64,000 nt of DNA from Methylotenera sp. RIFCSPLOWO2_02_FULL_45_14. GTDB lineage: Bacteria; Pseudomonadota; Gammaproteobacteria; Burkholderiales; Methylophilaceae. Below the pieces are notes generated by a model. The model saw only the letters and a program-made list of their open reading frames with translations, ran no database searches and was not told the origin of the DNA. Each line of letters begins with the position of its first letter. Within the stretch, counting starts at the first letter, position 1. Positions 38,749-47,307 of the stretch are shown here, piece after piece. Made by a program: the position numbers and the translations under genes. The DNA lies in the NCBI GenBank assembly GCA_001803395.1, contig MHBU01000022.1:1-64000 (forward strand). Reading direction: 5' to 3'.

Positions 38749-39798
38749 TTGAGTGCCAATGATTCAGATAAAACTTCTATTAGCTACCGCGATGCAGGCG
38801 TGGATATGGAGGCGGGCGATGCGCTCGTTGAGCAAATTAAACCGTTTGCCAAGCGCACCATGCGCCCTGAAGTATTAGCCGGTATCGGTGGTTTTGGTTC
38901 ACTGTTCGCGCTGCCACAAAAGTTCAAAGAGCCAATTTTGGTTTCAGGTACTGATGGCGTAGGCACTAAGCTTAAGCTGGCTTTTGAGCTGAATAAACAC
39001 GATACGGTGGGTATTGATTTAGTCGCCATGAGTGTGAATGACATTTTGGTGCAAGGCGCTGAACCGCTATTTTTCCTGGATTACTTTGCTTGCGGCAAGT
39101 TAGAAGTTGGCACGGCAGCGCTTGTAATTAAAGGCATTGCGGAGGGTTGCGAGCAATCTGGCTGCGCGTTGGTGGGTGGTGAAACCGCAGAAATGCCGGG
39201 CATGTATCCAGCGGGCGAATATGACCTGGCAGGCTTTGCTGTGGGTTGCGTGGATAAAGCCAAAATTATTAACGGCACAACGATTGCAGCGGGTGATGTA
39301 GTGCTTGGCTTGGCTTCAAGCGGCGCGCATTCAAACGGATATTCACTGATTCGTAAGTTGATTGAAAAATCAGGCATTGATTTTGAATCGGACTTTTACG
39401 GTAGAACATTCAAAGACGTGGTGATGGCACCTACGCGCATTTATGTGAAATCGTTACTAAAATTGATTGAAGCCATGCCCGTAAAAGGCATGGCGCATAT
39501 CACCGGTGGCGGCATTACCGAAAATATTCCACGTGTGTTGCCAGCAGGCTTGACCGCTGAAATTAAAGCGGCTAGTTGGCAGCTGCCACCGTTGTTTCAA
39601 TGGCTGCAAGCACAGGGCAACATTGTGCCAAGTGAGATGTACAAAACCTTTAACTGTGGCATAGGTATGGCGGTTATTGTGGCAAAAGAGCACGCGGCAG
39701 CGGCTAAAGACTTGCTGGAAACTTCAGGCGAAACCGTGTTTGAAATCGGTCAAATCCGTGCACAAAATGTGGGTGAAGCACCAACCATTGTTATTTAA
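38749..39798 (+). CDS. purM: Phosphoribosylformylglycinamidine cyclo-ligase
   Basis: AIR synthetase of de novo purine synthesis. The opening [23 protein letters not shown], the ATP-grasp-like [14 protein letters not shown], the [11 protein letters not shown] block and [13 protein letters not shown] are typical. The start is TTG at 38749 (349 aa); no ATG fits, since the next Met (residue 20) would remove conserved N-terminal residues. purN, often adjacent, is not the next gene. Confidence 0.96.
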   Translation: MSANDSDKTSISYRDAGVDMEAGDALVEQIKPFAKRTMRPEVLAGIGGFGSLFALPQKFKEPILVSGTDGVGTKLKLAFELNKHDTVGIDLVAMSVNDILVQGAEPLFFLDYFACGKLEVGTAALVIKGIAEGCEQSGCALVGGETAEMPGMYPAGEYDLAGFAVGCVDKAKIINGTTIAAGDVVLGLASSGAHSNGYSLIRKLIEKSGIDFESDFYGRTFKDVVMAPTRIYVKSLLKLIEAMPVKGMAHITGGGITENIPRVLPAGLTAEIKAASWQLPPLFQWLQAQGNIVPSEMYKTFNCGIGMAVIVAKEHAAAAKDLLETSGETVFEIGQIRAQNVGEAPTIVI

Positions 39799-39868
39799 TT
39801 GGTTTTGTAGGTAACAATTGCTGGTCTGATGCGTTAAAGGTGATGTGTCTTAAATAAAAGGAATTTTA

Positions 39869-40597
39869 ATGTTTAATCACATCAAAAGTTTGGGTTTTGC
39901 ATTTTTTCTATCTGTAGGCTCAATCGCGTTCGCGCAGCAAGCCGTAATATCAAAAACTGCGTTACCTAAACACATTCAGGCCACTTATGAAGTCACCAAA
40001 AATGGCCAGCCCTTCGCTAAAGTGCATGAGCAATTCTCAATGATTGACAATGCTTATAAAATCGAAAGCGTTACCAAAGGCATCGGCGTTTACGCCTTAT
40101 TTGGCGAGCGTCAATTAACCAGTGTTGGTGAAGTGACAGCGCAAGGATTAAAGCCAACCCGCTTTGAGTTGCATCAAGGCGATAATGCGAAAAAATCATT
40201 ATTGGCGGATTTTGACTGGGCAACACAAAATTTAACCATGACCGTAAAAGGCAAGGTAAAAGAGGCGAGTCTTGCGCCAGGTACGCAAGATTTAGCGAGC
40301 TATGCCTACCAATTTATGTTTTTGCCTGCGCCGCTAAAAGAGGCTATTACAGTATCGCTCACCACAGGTAAAAAGCTGAACCATTACCACTATAAAATTA
40401 ACCCAGCGTTGGAAGTTATTGAGAATGCTGGCGTGCAGTACAAAACCCTGCATCTTGAGCCGCCTGAACAAAACAGCGCTGAGACTAAAGAGCTATGGTT
40501 AGCCACTGAGCATTATTATGTGCCAGTGCGTATTATGATGATTGACGAAAATGGGCAAAAGCTCGAGCAAGTTTTAACTGAATTACATGTGGAGTAG
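39869..40597 (+). CDS. DUF3108 domain-containing exported protein
   Basis: A 242-residue secreted or periplasmic protein. A signal peptide (FAFFLSVGSIAFAQQA) ends near residue 23; the rest is beta-rich, with PKHIQATYEVTKNGQPFAKVHEQF, GLKPTRFELHQGDNAKKSLLADFDW and the ending REPxxIMMIDENGQKLEQVLTEL-like, matching the DUF3108 family. Function is unknown; a lipocalin-like or envelope role is possible. It lies between purM and the rRNA methyltransferase gene on the same strand. Confidence 0.82.
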   Translation: MFNHIKSLGFAFFLSVGSIAFAQQAVISKTALPKHIQATYEVTKNGQPFAKVHEQFSMIDNAYKIESVTKGIGVYALFGERQLTSVGEVTAQGLKPTRFELHQGDNAKKSLLADFDWATQNLTMTVKGKVKEASLAPGTQDLASYAYQFMFLPAPLKEAITVSLTTGKKLNHYHYKINPALEVIENAGVQYKTLHLEPPEQNSAETKELWLATEHYYVPVRIMMIDENGQKLEQVLTELHVE

Positions 40598-40647
40598 ATG
40601 CGGGTGTTCTGCATTTCTAATCACTACAATATTTAAAGAGAATCAAT

Positions 40648-42276
40648 ATGACGCCTAATTTAATACGGCAAGCTGCGGTAATGTTATCTAACCTGCTTGA
40701 ATTCAACAGCCCGGCAGATGTGAAATTGAGCGAATTTTTTCGCAACAATCGTGATTTAGGCACTAAAGAGCGCGCCTTTGTGGCAGAAAGTGTTTATGGC
40801 GTATTGCGCCGTTTACGTTTTTTAAGCGCGGTGACTGCCAATGATGAAAACGACCCTGATGATGCGCGCAAACTGGTGTTAGCTTGGATGTTACGCATAC
40901 AAGGCATGAGCATCCAAAAAATTGCACCCATGTTGAATGAACAGCAAATCGAGTGGGCGCACACCATTAAAGCTAAATCTACCGAAAATATGCCCTTAGC
41001 CGTGCAGGCCGATGTGCGCGATTGGCTGTGGGAAAAGTTAGTCGCGCAATATGGTGAAAGTGAAGCGCTTACCATCGCACGTAGTATGCACGAATCCGCC
41101 ACGCTGGATTTACGCGTGAATACCATTAAAGCCACGCGTGACGAAGTGATGGCAAAATTCATTGCTGAAAATACATCAGGCGAAACCAATATTACAAAAA
41201 CGCCTTATTCACCGGTTGGCCTGCGTATGCCGCTACGCTTGAACATCAGCCGCCACGTGCTGTTTACCGAAGGTCAAATTGAAGTGCAAGATGAAGGCAG
41301 CCAGATATTGGCGCACTTGGTAGCACCAAAGCGCGGCATGATGGTGGCAGATTTTTGCGCAGGCGCAGGCGGAAAAACACTTGCCATGGGTGCGCTAATG
41401 CGCAATACAGGGCGCTTGTATGCATTTGATGTATCAGAAAAACGCCTGCATAGCTTAGGTCAGCGCTTAAAACGCTCAGGGTTAAGTAACCTCAATGCGC
41501 AAAGCATTAGCAGTGAAAATGACCCTAAACTTAAACGCTTAAACGGCAAGTTTGACCGTGTGTTGGTTGATGCGCCTTGTACTGGTTTAGGCACCTTGCG
41601 CCGTAACCCAGACCTTAAGTGGCGCCAAACGCCGCAAGATTTAGCCGAGCTTACCGTAAAACAGGCCAACATTTTAGCGCGTGCCGCAAGGTTGACCAAG
41701 GCTGGCGGGCGCTTGATTTACTCAACATGTAGTTTGCTTAAAGATGAGAACGAACAAATTGCGGAAAGTTTTTTGGCGACGCATCCTGATTTTAAATTAT
41801 TGAATGCCGCTGAGATTTTAAGCCAGCAGCAAATCAATTTAGATACAGGACAATACTTAAAACTACTGCCGCATTTGCATAATACCGATGGTTTTTTCGC
41901 GGCAGTATTTGAAAAACTAGACGCGAGTGCGCCAGAGAAAAAAACTTCACCCGCAGTTGCTATTGAGCTGGTTGAAGAAGTGACGCCATCAAGTGCAGAG
42001 CCAAAAACTAAAAAAACTGCAGCAGTTAAAAAAGCTGCTGCGCCGAAGAAGGTGAAAGTAGCAGCGGCAGAGGTTGTAACAGAAGACGTTGCAGCGACCG
42101 AAGCCGAGACCTTACCGCTCAAGGCAAAGGCAGCAGTAAAACCAAAAGCTGCCAAAGTGGTTAATGAAAAAGTCGTTAAAGAAAAGGCTGTTAAAGAGAA
42201 AGTAGTAAAAGAAGCCGTCATTAAAGAAAAAGTGGTTAAACCTAAGGTTGTGAAAGTTAAGGCAGCAAAAGAATAG
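40648..42276 (+). CDS. RsmB-like 16S rRNA m5C methyltransferase with basic tail
   Basis: SAM-dependent RNA cytosine-5 methyltransferase of the RsmB/NOP2 family. An N-terminal NusB-like helical region is followed by the catalytic core with VADFCAGAGGKTLAMGAL (SAM), the catalytic Cys in VDAPCTGLGTLRRNPDLKW and the second Cys in IYSTCSLL. The core ends near residue 430. It is followed by about 110 residues of Lys/Ala/Val/Glu low complexity with a repeating V-(V/A)-K-E-K unit at the end. The tail is unusual for the family and could bind nucleic acid. Ends 7 bases before the symporter gene. Confidence 0.9.
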   Translation: MTPNLIRQAAVMLSNLLEFNSPADVKLSEFFRNNRDLGTKERAFVAESVYGVLRRLRFLSAVTANDENDPDDARKLVLAWMLRIQGMSIQKIAPMLNEQQIEWAHTIKAKSTENMPLAVQADVRDWLWEKLVAQYGESEALTIARSMHESATLDLRVNTIKATRDEVMAKFIAENTSGETNITKTPYSPVGLRMPLRLNISRHVLFTEGQIEVQDEGSQILAHLVAPKRGMMVADFCAGAGGKTLAMGALMRNTGRLYAFDVSEKRLHSLGQRLKRSGLSNLNAQSISSENDPKLKRLNGKFDRVLVDAPCTGLGTLRRNPDLKWRQTPQDLAELTVKQANILARAARLTKAGGRLIYSTCSLLKDENEQIAESFLATHPDFKLLNAAEILSQQQINLDTGQYLKLLPHLHNTDGFFAAVFEKLDASAPEKKTSPAVAIELVEEVTPSSAEPKTKKTAAVKKAAAPKKVKVAAAEVVTEDVAATEAETLPLKAKAAVKPKAAKVVNEKVVKEKAVKEKVVKEAVIKEKVVKPKVVKVKAAKE

Positions 42277-42283
42277 ACGGCTC

Positions 42284-43519
42284 ATGAAATTGCCCAGCCT
42301 TAACATCCAAATATTACTAGGTGCAATTTTTGGAGTTGCGATTGGCTTGTATTTTCATCAGCTGGGTGCTGAACATCGTGTTGCGCAAGGTGGCTTGTAT
42401 GCGTCTGGCCTAGTTGGCACGCTGTTCATTGATTTACTTAAAATGGTTTTAATTCCGCTGGTATTTTGCTCTATATCAGTGGGCATAGCCAATTTAAGTC
42501 AGCACCAACAAATGCATCGCGTTTGGGTAACAACGCTCATCTTTTTTGTCAGCAGTATGGCCATTGCGATTGTGTTGGGTATGACAGCCAGCCTGTATTT
42601 TAAGCCAGGTAGTGGTTTGCAAATTGCGATGTTTGAGCATGCGATGCAAAATTTTGAGGCAAAGCAATTACCCTTGTCAGAGTTTTTTGCCCAATTCCTG
42701 CATGGCTTATTTGTAAACCCTTTTACTGCTTTATCGCAGGGCAACGTCCTAGCCGTCGTCATGTTTGCGCTTATTTTAGGCATTACATTAGTGATGGGTG
42801 GTGAGCGTTTTCACCACATTAGGGCGCTATTACAAGAGGCATTAGAAGTCATCATGCAGATTGTGGGTTGGGTCATGCGTTTGGCGCCTTTTGGAATTAT
42901 GGCGTTGCTGATTAAACTGGTGGCGGTGCAAGATATTGCCATGCTGAGTACACTCGCCAAGTTTGTTGCGGTGGTGGTTGGCACCACTTTATTGCACGGC
43001 ATCGTTGTGTTGCCTTTGATTCTGTACTTATTTACGGGTAAGTCCCCCCTATGGTTTTGGCGTGGTGCACGTGAGGCGTTGGTAACGGCGTTCGCCACCA
43101 GTTCAAGTGCTGCTACACTGCCGATTACTTTGCGTTGTGCCATACAACACTTACACGTAAAACCTGAAATCGCCGGCTTTGTACTGCCGCTAGGCGCAAC
43201 CATCAATATGGATGGCACTGCTTTGTATGAAGCTGCTGCGGCATTGTTTATTGCTAATCTGATAGGGGTGGATCTGAGTTTAGCACAGCAGTTGATTGTA
43301 TTTCTTACCGCGATGATTGCCGCCATGGGCGCGCCCGGTATTCCAAGTGCGGGTATGGTGACCATGGTGATGGTGCTGCAATCAGTAGGTTTACCAGCTG
43401 AAGCGATTGCAATTTTATTACCGATTGATAGGTTATTAGATACCTTGCGTACTACCGTAAATGTGCAAGGCGATATGGTGGGTAGTTTAGTAGTGCAGAA
43501 GCTAACATTGCAAAGATGA
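42284..43519 (+). CDS. Dicarboxylate/amino acid:cation symporter (DAACS family)
   Basis: Sodium- or proton-coupled carrier of the GltP/DctA family with eight membrane segments and two re-entrant loops. The serine-rich loop ATSSSAATLPITL and the transport motif NMDGTALYEAAAALFIAN are both present, as is the AAMGAPGIPSAG block of hairpin 2. 411 aa. Substrate (C4-dicarboxylates, glutamate or aspartate) cannot be told from sequence alone. The start lies 7 bases after the methyltransferase stop. Confidence 0.92.
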   Translation: MKLPSLNIQILLGAIFGVAIGLYFHQLGAEHRVAQGGLYASGLVGTLFIDLLKMVLIPLVFCSISVGIANLSQHQQMHRVWVTTLIFFVSSMAIAIVLGMTASLYFKPGSGLQIAMFEHAMQNFEAKQLPLSEFFAQFLHGLFVNPFTALSQGNVLAVVMFALILGITLVMGGERFHHIRALLQEALEVIMQIVGWVMRLAPFGIMALLIKLVAVQDIAMLSTLAKFVAVVVGTTLLHGIVVLPLILYLFTGKSPLWFWRGAREALVTAFATSSSAATLPITLRCAIQHLHVKPEIAGFVLPLGATINMDGTALYEAAAALFIANLIGVDLSLAQQLIVFLTAMIAAMGAPGIPSAGMVTMVMVLQSVGLPAEAIAILLPIDRLLDTLRTTVNVQGDMVGSLVVQKLTLQR

Positions 43520-43765
43520 GCTTCTGCAATGGCTATTTTAAATTATGGCAATCTGTTTTTAAGCAGCTTGAGTTATGAACCTTCGTGACAATTTCTGTCC
43601 ATCATCAGTTATTCTGATTCATCTTATTTTACAGCCATAGTAGCAATTGTTATTGCTACCTAAACTTGGGATGCATTGTTAAAATAAAAAGTTGGACTTG
43701 ACCTACATGACTTACGTATTTGTTACATGTTGCGAGCTAAGTTCGCTTACAAGGAGTCTGCAATA

Positions 43766-45220
43766 ATGATTAGGTTAAAAATTCGTGACAAAATCATCGG
43801 CTTACTGGTGTTTTATTTTCTTGTGGCTTTGGTGGCCATTGGCTCTACATTACTGGTGTCGTGGCGGCTGGAAGGCGGTGCGGCAGCCATTAACGATGCT
43901 GGGCGCGAGCGTATGCGTTCATATCGTATTGCCTATTTACTAGAACAACAGGTTAAGCAACCTACAACACAACTGCGTGATGACATTGACCATGAAGTTG
44001 TTTTATTTGAGAGAACCTTGAGTGAGTTGGAGTTGGGTAATCCCCAGCGGCCGCTTTCCCTACCAAAAGATGTTGATGTTAAAACGCAGATGACACAACT
44101 GCGCCAGACATGGCAGACCAGTATTCATCCGTACATTACGCAGATTCTTAATACAGTTAGTATCGCCGAACAAGAAGCGCAGTTGATACAGTATCGACCG
44201 ATGCTTGAGCAGTTTGTTAGCGGCATTAACGATTTGGTATCCATGGTGGAACGCAGTAATGCGCATGCGACCTCTTTGTTGCGATTTTTACAGATTACTT
44301 TGGTGAGTTTGGCATTAGTAGGTACCGTGTTGCTGGTTTATTTGTTTTCGCACATGGTGGTACGCCCAGTGACGCGGTTGCGTGAGGGGATTCAACGCAT
44401 GGCACAGGCAGATTTTGATGTTCGTTTGCCTGTCACCAGTCAAGACGAGCTTGGTGAATTGGCCAGTGGTTTTAATTGTATGGCGGATCAATTGCAGGAT
44501 ATTTACGCCACGTTAGAGCAGCGCGTAGAGGAAAAAACGCGTAGCATTGAAGCGAAAAATAAAGAATTAGCTGCGCTAGATAAAGAAATGGCTGTTTCTG
44601 AAGAGCGTAATCTGTTAGCGCAGGAGCTACATGACAGCATTGCACAATCCTTGGCTTTTCTTAATATTCAGGTGCAGTTGTTGCAGGAGGATTTGCAAAA
44701 AGACCATATTACCGAGGCGATGAAAGGGCTGGCGCAAATCCGTGAAGGCGTACAGGAAAGTTATGATGATGTGCGAGAGTTGTTGGTGCACTTTCGCACA
44801 CGCATTGGCAGCACGGATTTGGAAACGGCCATTCGCAGTGCATTAGAAAAATTTGAAGGACAAACAGGCATTAAAACTGCTTTTAAAATAAGTGGTAGCA
44901 CACCTCTGCTACAACCCGAGCAAGTGCTGCAAGTGATGCATATTGTGCAGGAATCACTTTCTAATGTGCGTAAACACGCGCAAGCCAGCCAAGTTGAGGT
45001 GGAACTAGGTTGTGCCGCACGATGTACGATTGATGTACGTGATAATGGTGTCGGCTTTGATGCGGCGCGAGATGCGGGCGATAGCCATGTGGGGTTACGT
45101 ATTATGCGTGAACGTGCGCACCGCATTGGCGCAGTATTATCTTTTGATTCTGTGCCAAGTGAGGGAACGCATATTTGCCTTATACTTCCTGCAACTGTAC
45201 AAGAAAATAAAATAGTATGA
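43766..45220 (+). CDS. narX: Nitrate/nitrite sensor histidine kinase NarX
   Basis: Membrane kinase sensing nitrate in the periplasm. Two membrane segments (about 11-33 and 172-194) flank a sensor domain whose NDAGRERMRSYR (about 43-54) matches the P-box that binds nitrate in NarX/NarQ. HAMP (about 195-250), a coiled coil and the HisKA_3 domain with H289 in LAQELHDSIAQS follow, then the ATPase domain (NVRKHAQ, DNGVGFD, GLRIMRERA). AAGGAG lies 9 bases before the ATG at 43766, deciding the start (484 aa). The 246 bases upstream contain only weak promoter-like elements. Overlaps narL by 4 bases. Confidence 0.93.
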   Translation: MIRLKIRDKIIGLLVFYFLVALVAIGSTLLVSWRLEGGAAAINDAGRERMRSYRIAYLLEQQVKQPTTQLRDDIDHEVVLFERTLSELELGNPQRPLSLPKDVDVKTQMTQLRQTWQTSIHPYITQILNTVSIAEQEAQLIQYRPMLEQFVSGINDLVSMVERSNAHATSLLRFLQITLVSLALVGTVLLVYLFSHMVVRPVTRLREGIQRMAQADFDVRLPVTSQDELGELASGFNCMADQLQDIYATLEQRVEEKTRSIEAKNKELAALDKEMAVSEERNLLAQELHDSIAQSLAFLNIQVQLLQEDLQKDHITEAMKGLAQIREGVQESYDDVRELLVHFRTRIGSTDLETAIRSALEKFEGQTGIKTAFKISGSTPLLQPEQVLQVMHIVQESLSNVRKHAQASQVEVELGCAARCTIDVRDNGVGFDAARDAGDSHVGLRIMRERAHRIGAVLSFDSVPSEGTHICLILPATVQENKIV

Positions 45221-45882
45221 AGCCCATTCGCGTTTTAATTGTTGATGACCACACGCTGTTTCGCAGTGGCATCAAACTATTGTTAGAGCGGCAAACAGGT
45301 TTTGAGGTGGTGGGTGAGGCGGGTGACGGACTGGAAGGTGTGAAGCGTGCCAAACAACTCAAGCCAGATGTGGTGTTGCTGGATTTACACATGCCTGGTA
45401 CCAGTGGGCTGGAGGCTATTCCGTTGCTACGGGAAGAGGTACCGCAAACTCAGGTGATTATGCTCACCGTTTCCGAAGATGCTGATGATCTACTGGAAGC
45501 GTTACGTGCTGGCGCGCGTGGCTATTTATTAAAAAACATAGAGATGGACTTTCTGCTGGATTCCATACGCCGCGCGGCAGCAGGTGAATCGGTCATGTCA
45601 GCTCAAATGGCGGGTAAGCTGGCTGATGCTGTGCGTACCCCACAACATGGCTCGACTAAAGCAGAGTCTAACTTAGGAAAACTCACGCCACGTGAACGTG
45701 AAATTATTGTCATGCTAGCAAGTGGTGCGAGTAATAAAGAAATCGCACGTACGCTTGATTTAGCTGAATCTACCGTTAAAATTCATGTGCAAGGTATATT
45801 GCGTAAACTCAATTTGGCCAGCCGCGTACAGGCTGCGGTGTATGCTGTTGAGCATGGTTTGGTGCTTGAAAAACCTAACTGA
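45217..45882 (+). CDS. narL: Nitrate response regulator NarL
   Basis: Two-component regulator with a receiver domain (phospho-acceptor D56 in VVLLDLHMPG, acidic pair DD near 10-11, K in LLKN) and a LuxR-type helix-turn-helix (LTPREREIIVMLASGASNKEIARTLDLAESTVKIHVQGILRKL, about 153-200). It activates nitrate-respiration genes when phosphorylated by NarX, encoded directly upstream with a 4-base overlap. 221 aa. Confidence 0.95.
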   Translation: MKPIRVLIVDDHTLFRSGIKLLLERQTGFEVVGEAGDGLEGVKRAKQLKPDVVLLDLHMPGTSGLEAIPLLREEVPQTQVIMLTVSEDADDLLEALRAGARGYLLKNIEMDFLLDSIRRAAAGESVMSAQMAGKLADAVRTPQHGSTKAESNLGKLTPREREIIVMLASGASNKEIARTLDLAESTVKIHVQGILRKLNLASRVQAAVYAVEHGLVLEKPN

Positions 45883-45905
45883 AGTAGCTGCTGAATAGCT
45901 ATTTA

Positions 45906-45946
45906 TTGATACACGTCAATCCTAGAACATACTTTTTATCTAATGA
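45906..45946 (+). promoter_or_regulatory. FNR/ANR-type promoter of ubiM
   Basis: TTGAT-ACAC-GTCAA (45906-45919) matches the FNR/ANR consensus TTGAT-N4-ATCAA at nine of ten positions. A -10-like TAATGA (45941-45946) follows after 21 bases, which places the box near -41 of a start at about 45953, the class II position. The ubiM ATG is at 45980. The same layout recurs before narK1. Confidence 0.75.
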
Positions 45947-45979
45947 TGGCTCACTTATCAATCAGCTAGATAAATCACC

Positions 45980-47152
45980 ATGAATTTTGACATTGTTATC
46001 GTAGGTGCAGGACCTTCTGGATTATGTTTTGCACAAGCGTTGGCAGAGAGTGGTCTACGCATTGCGGTTTTAGAACGGCAGCACGAAGACGCGCTCGCAA
46101 ATCCTGCTTTCGATGGGCGTGAGATTGCACTCACCCATCATTCTGCCAAACTGATGCGTACACTTGGGCTTTGGCAGCGCATAAATCCAAACGCCATCTC
46201 ACTCTTACGTGATGCCCGCGTACTCAACGGCTCGTCGCTATATGCCATGCAAATTGATCACCGTGATAGCCAACAAAATGAACTGGGTTATCTCATCTCT
46301 AATTGCCTCATCCGCAAAGCTGCTTTTGAAGCGGTTAAAACGTCCCCTAACATTACGCTGATGACAAGTGTAGAGATCAGTAAAATTAGCACAGATAACG
46401 AAAGCGCGCGTCTTACGCTTAACACTGGTGAAGTGATTGAAGCGCAACTTATCGTGGCCGCAGATAGCCGTTTTTCAGAAACACGGCGCGCGATGGGCAT
46501 TTCTGCGTCTCAGCATGATTTTGGCAAAACGATGATGGTCTGCGTGATGGAGCATGATGTTTCACACCAACATGTGGCGTGGGAATGGTTTGATTATGGC
46601 CAGACGCTGGCACTATTGCCAATGAACGGCATGCGTTCTTCAGTTGTGATCACTTTGCCTGCACATGATATTCAGTGCCTGATGACGATGACCGAAAATG
46701 CCTTTAATCAAGCCGTTGAAGTGCGTTTTAAGCACAGGCTGGGTGCCATGCGCCTTGTTTCAACGCGCCATGCCTATCCTCTTGTTACCGTATATTCCGA
46801 CCGTTTTGTGGCACTTCGTTTTGCCTTGGTTGGTGATGCTGCCGTGGGCATGCACCCCGTCACCGCGCATGGGTTCAATTTTGGTCTGCGTGGTGCAGAA
46901 TCATTAGCCCGAGAAATTAAGGCGGCATATACGCGTGGTCGCAACATCGCATCTGCTGATTTGCTTGCGCGCTATGAAAAAACACATCAACGTGCTACAC
47001 GACCTCTGTTTCTTGCCACTCACGCTATTGCTAAATTGTATAGTAATGATGCCCTGCCAGCGCGCTTAATCCGCCGTGTTTCACTTCATCTTGGCAATCG
47101 TATTTCGCCCTTTAAACGGGTGGTAGCTAATATGCTCACCGAGATTAATTAG
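45980..47152 (+). CDS. ubiM: UbiM-type FAD hydroxylase of ubiquinone synthesis
   Basis: Flavin monooxygenase of the UbiH/UbiF/Coq6 family, closest by motif to UbiM, an atypical C5 hydroxylase of some betaproteobacteria. FAD motifs: IVIVGAGPSGLCFAQALAESG at the N-terminus and LVGDAAVGMHPVTAHGFNFGLRGAESLA toward the C-terminus; NPAFDGREIALTHHS is typical for this branch. 390 aa. Such enzymes use O2, yet the gene sits in the nitrate-respiration cluster behind an FNR box, so it may keep quinone synthesis going at low oxygen (inference). UbiH or UbiF assignment cannot be excluded. Confidence 0.8.
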   Translation: MNFDIVIVGAGPSGLCFAQALAESGLRIAVLERQHEDALANPAFDGREIALTHHSAKLMRTLGLWQRINPNAISLLRDARVLNGSSLYAMQIDHRDSQQNELGYLISNCLIRKAAFEAVKTSPNITLMTSVEISKISTDNESARLTLNTGEVIEAQLIVAADSRFSETRRAMGISASQHDFGKTMMVCVMEHDVSHQHVAWEWFDYGQTLALLPMNGMRSSVVITLPAHDIQCLMTMTENAFNQAVEVRFKHRLGAMRLVSTRHAYPLVTVYSDRFVALRFALVGDAAVGMHPVTAHGFNFGLRGAESLAREIKAAYTRGRNIASADLLARYEKTHQRATRPLFLATHAIAKLYSNDALPARLIRRVSLHLGNRISPFKRVVANMLTEIN

Positions 47153-47154
47153 CC

Positions 47155-47172
47155 AAAAGAACTAGTTCTTTT
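47155..47172. repeat. 18-bp perfect palindrome after ubiM
   Basis: AAAAGAACTAGTTCTTTT begins 3 bases past the ubiM stop. It is a perfect dyad. As RNA it gives a weak A-U hairpin ending in U residues that could act as a terminator; as DNA it could be a protein site upstream of the narK1 FNR box at 47208. Confidence 0.55.
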
Positions 47173-47207
47173 ACTTCACTCATCCTATCCTTTTAATGTG
47201 CATGGAG

Positions 47208-47248
47208 TTGATATAAGTCAATGTTTGCATTTATATCTCCATTAAACT
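47208..47248 (+). promoter_or_regulatory. FNR/ANR-type promoter of narK1
   Basis: TTGAT-ATAA-GTCAA (47208-47221) matches the FNR/ANR consensus at nine of ten positions. A -10-like TAAACT (47243-47248) follows after 21 bases, so the box is centred near -41 of a start at about 47255. The narK1 ATG is at 47308. Probably drives narK1-narK2-narGHJI under low oxygen. Confidence 0.78.
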
Positions 47249-47307
47249 GCCTCATACAGCAATACCGTAAAGATTGATTACGGATTAACAAGTTAAGGGG
47301 CAAATCG

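Noticed and set aside
41718-42306. Antisense open frames rich in Phe/Thr/Ser opposite the methyltransferase tail
   Set aside because: They are the mirror of the Lys/Ala/Val low-complexity tail; no start signals or family match.
43697-43725. Promoter-like TTGACC before narX
   Set aside because: No convincing -10 at proper spacing, so not listed as a feature.
47273-47286. Possible third FNR box (TTGATTACGGATTA)
   Set aside because: Only the left half matches; the right half lacks ATCAA or GTCAA.
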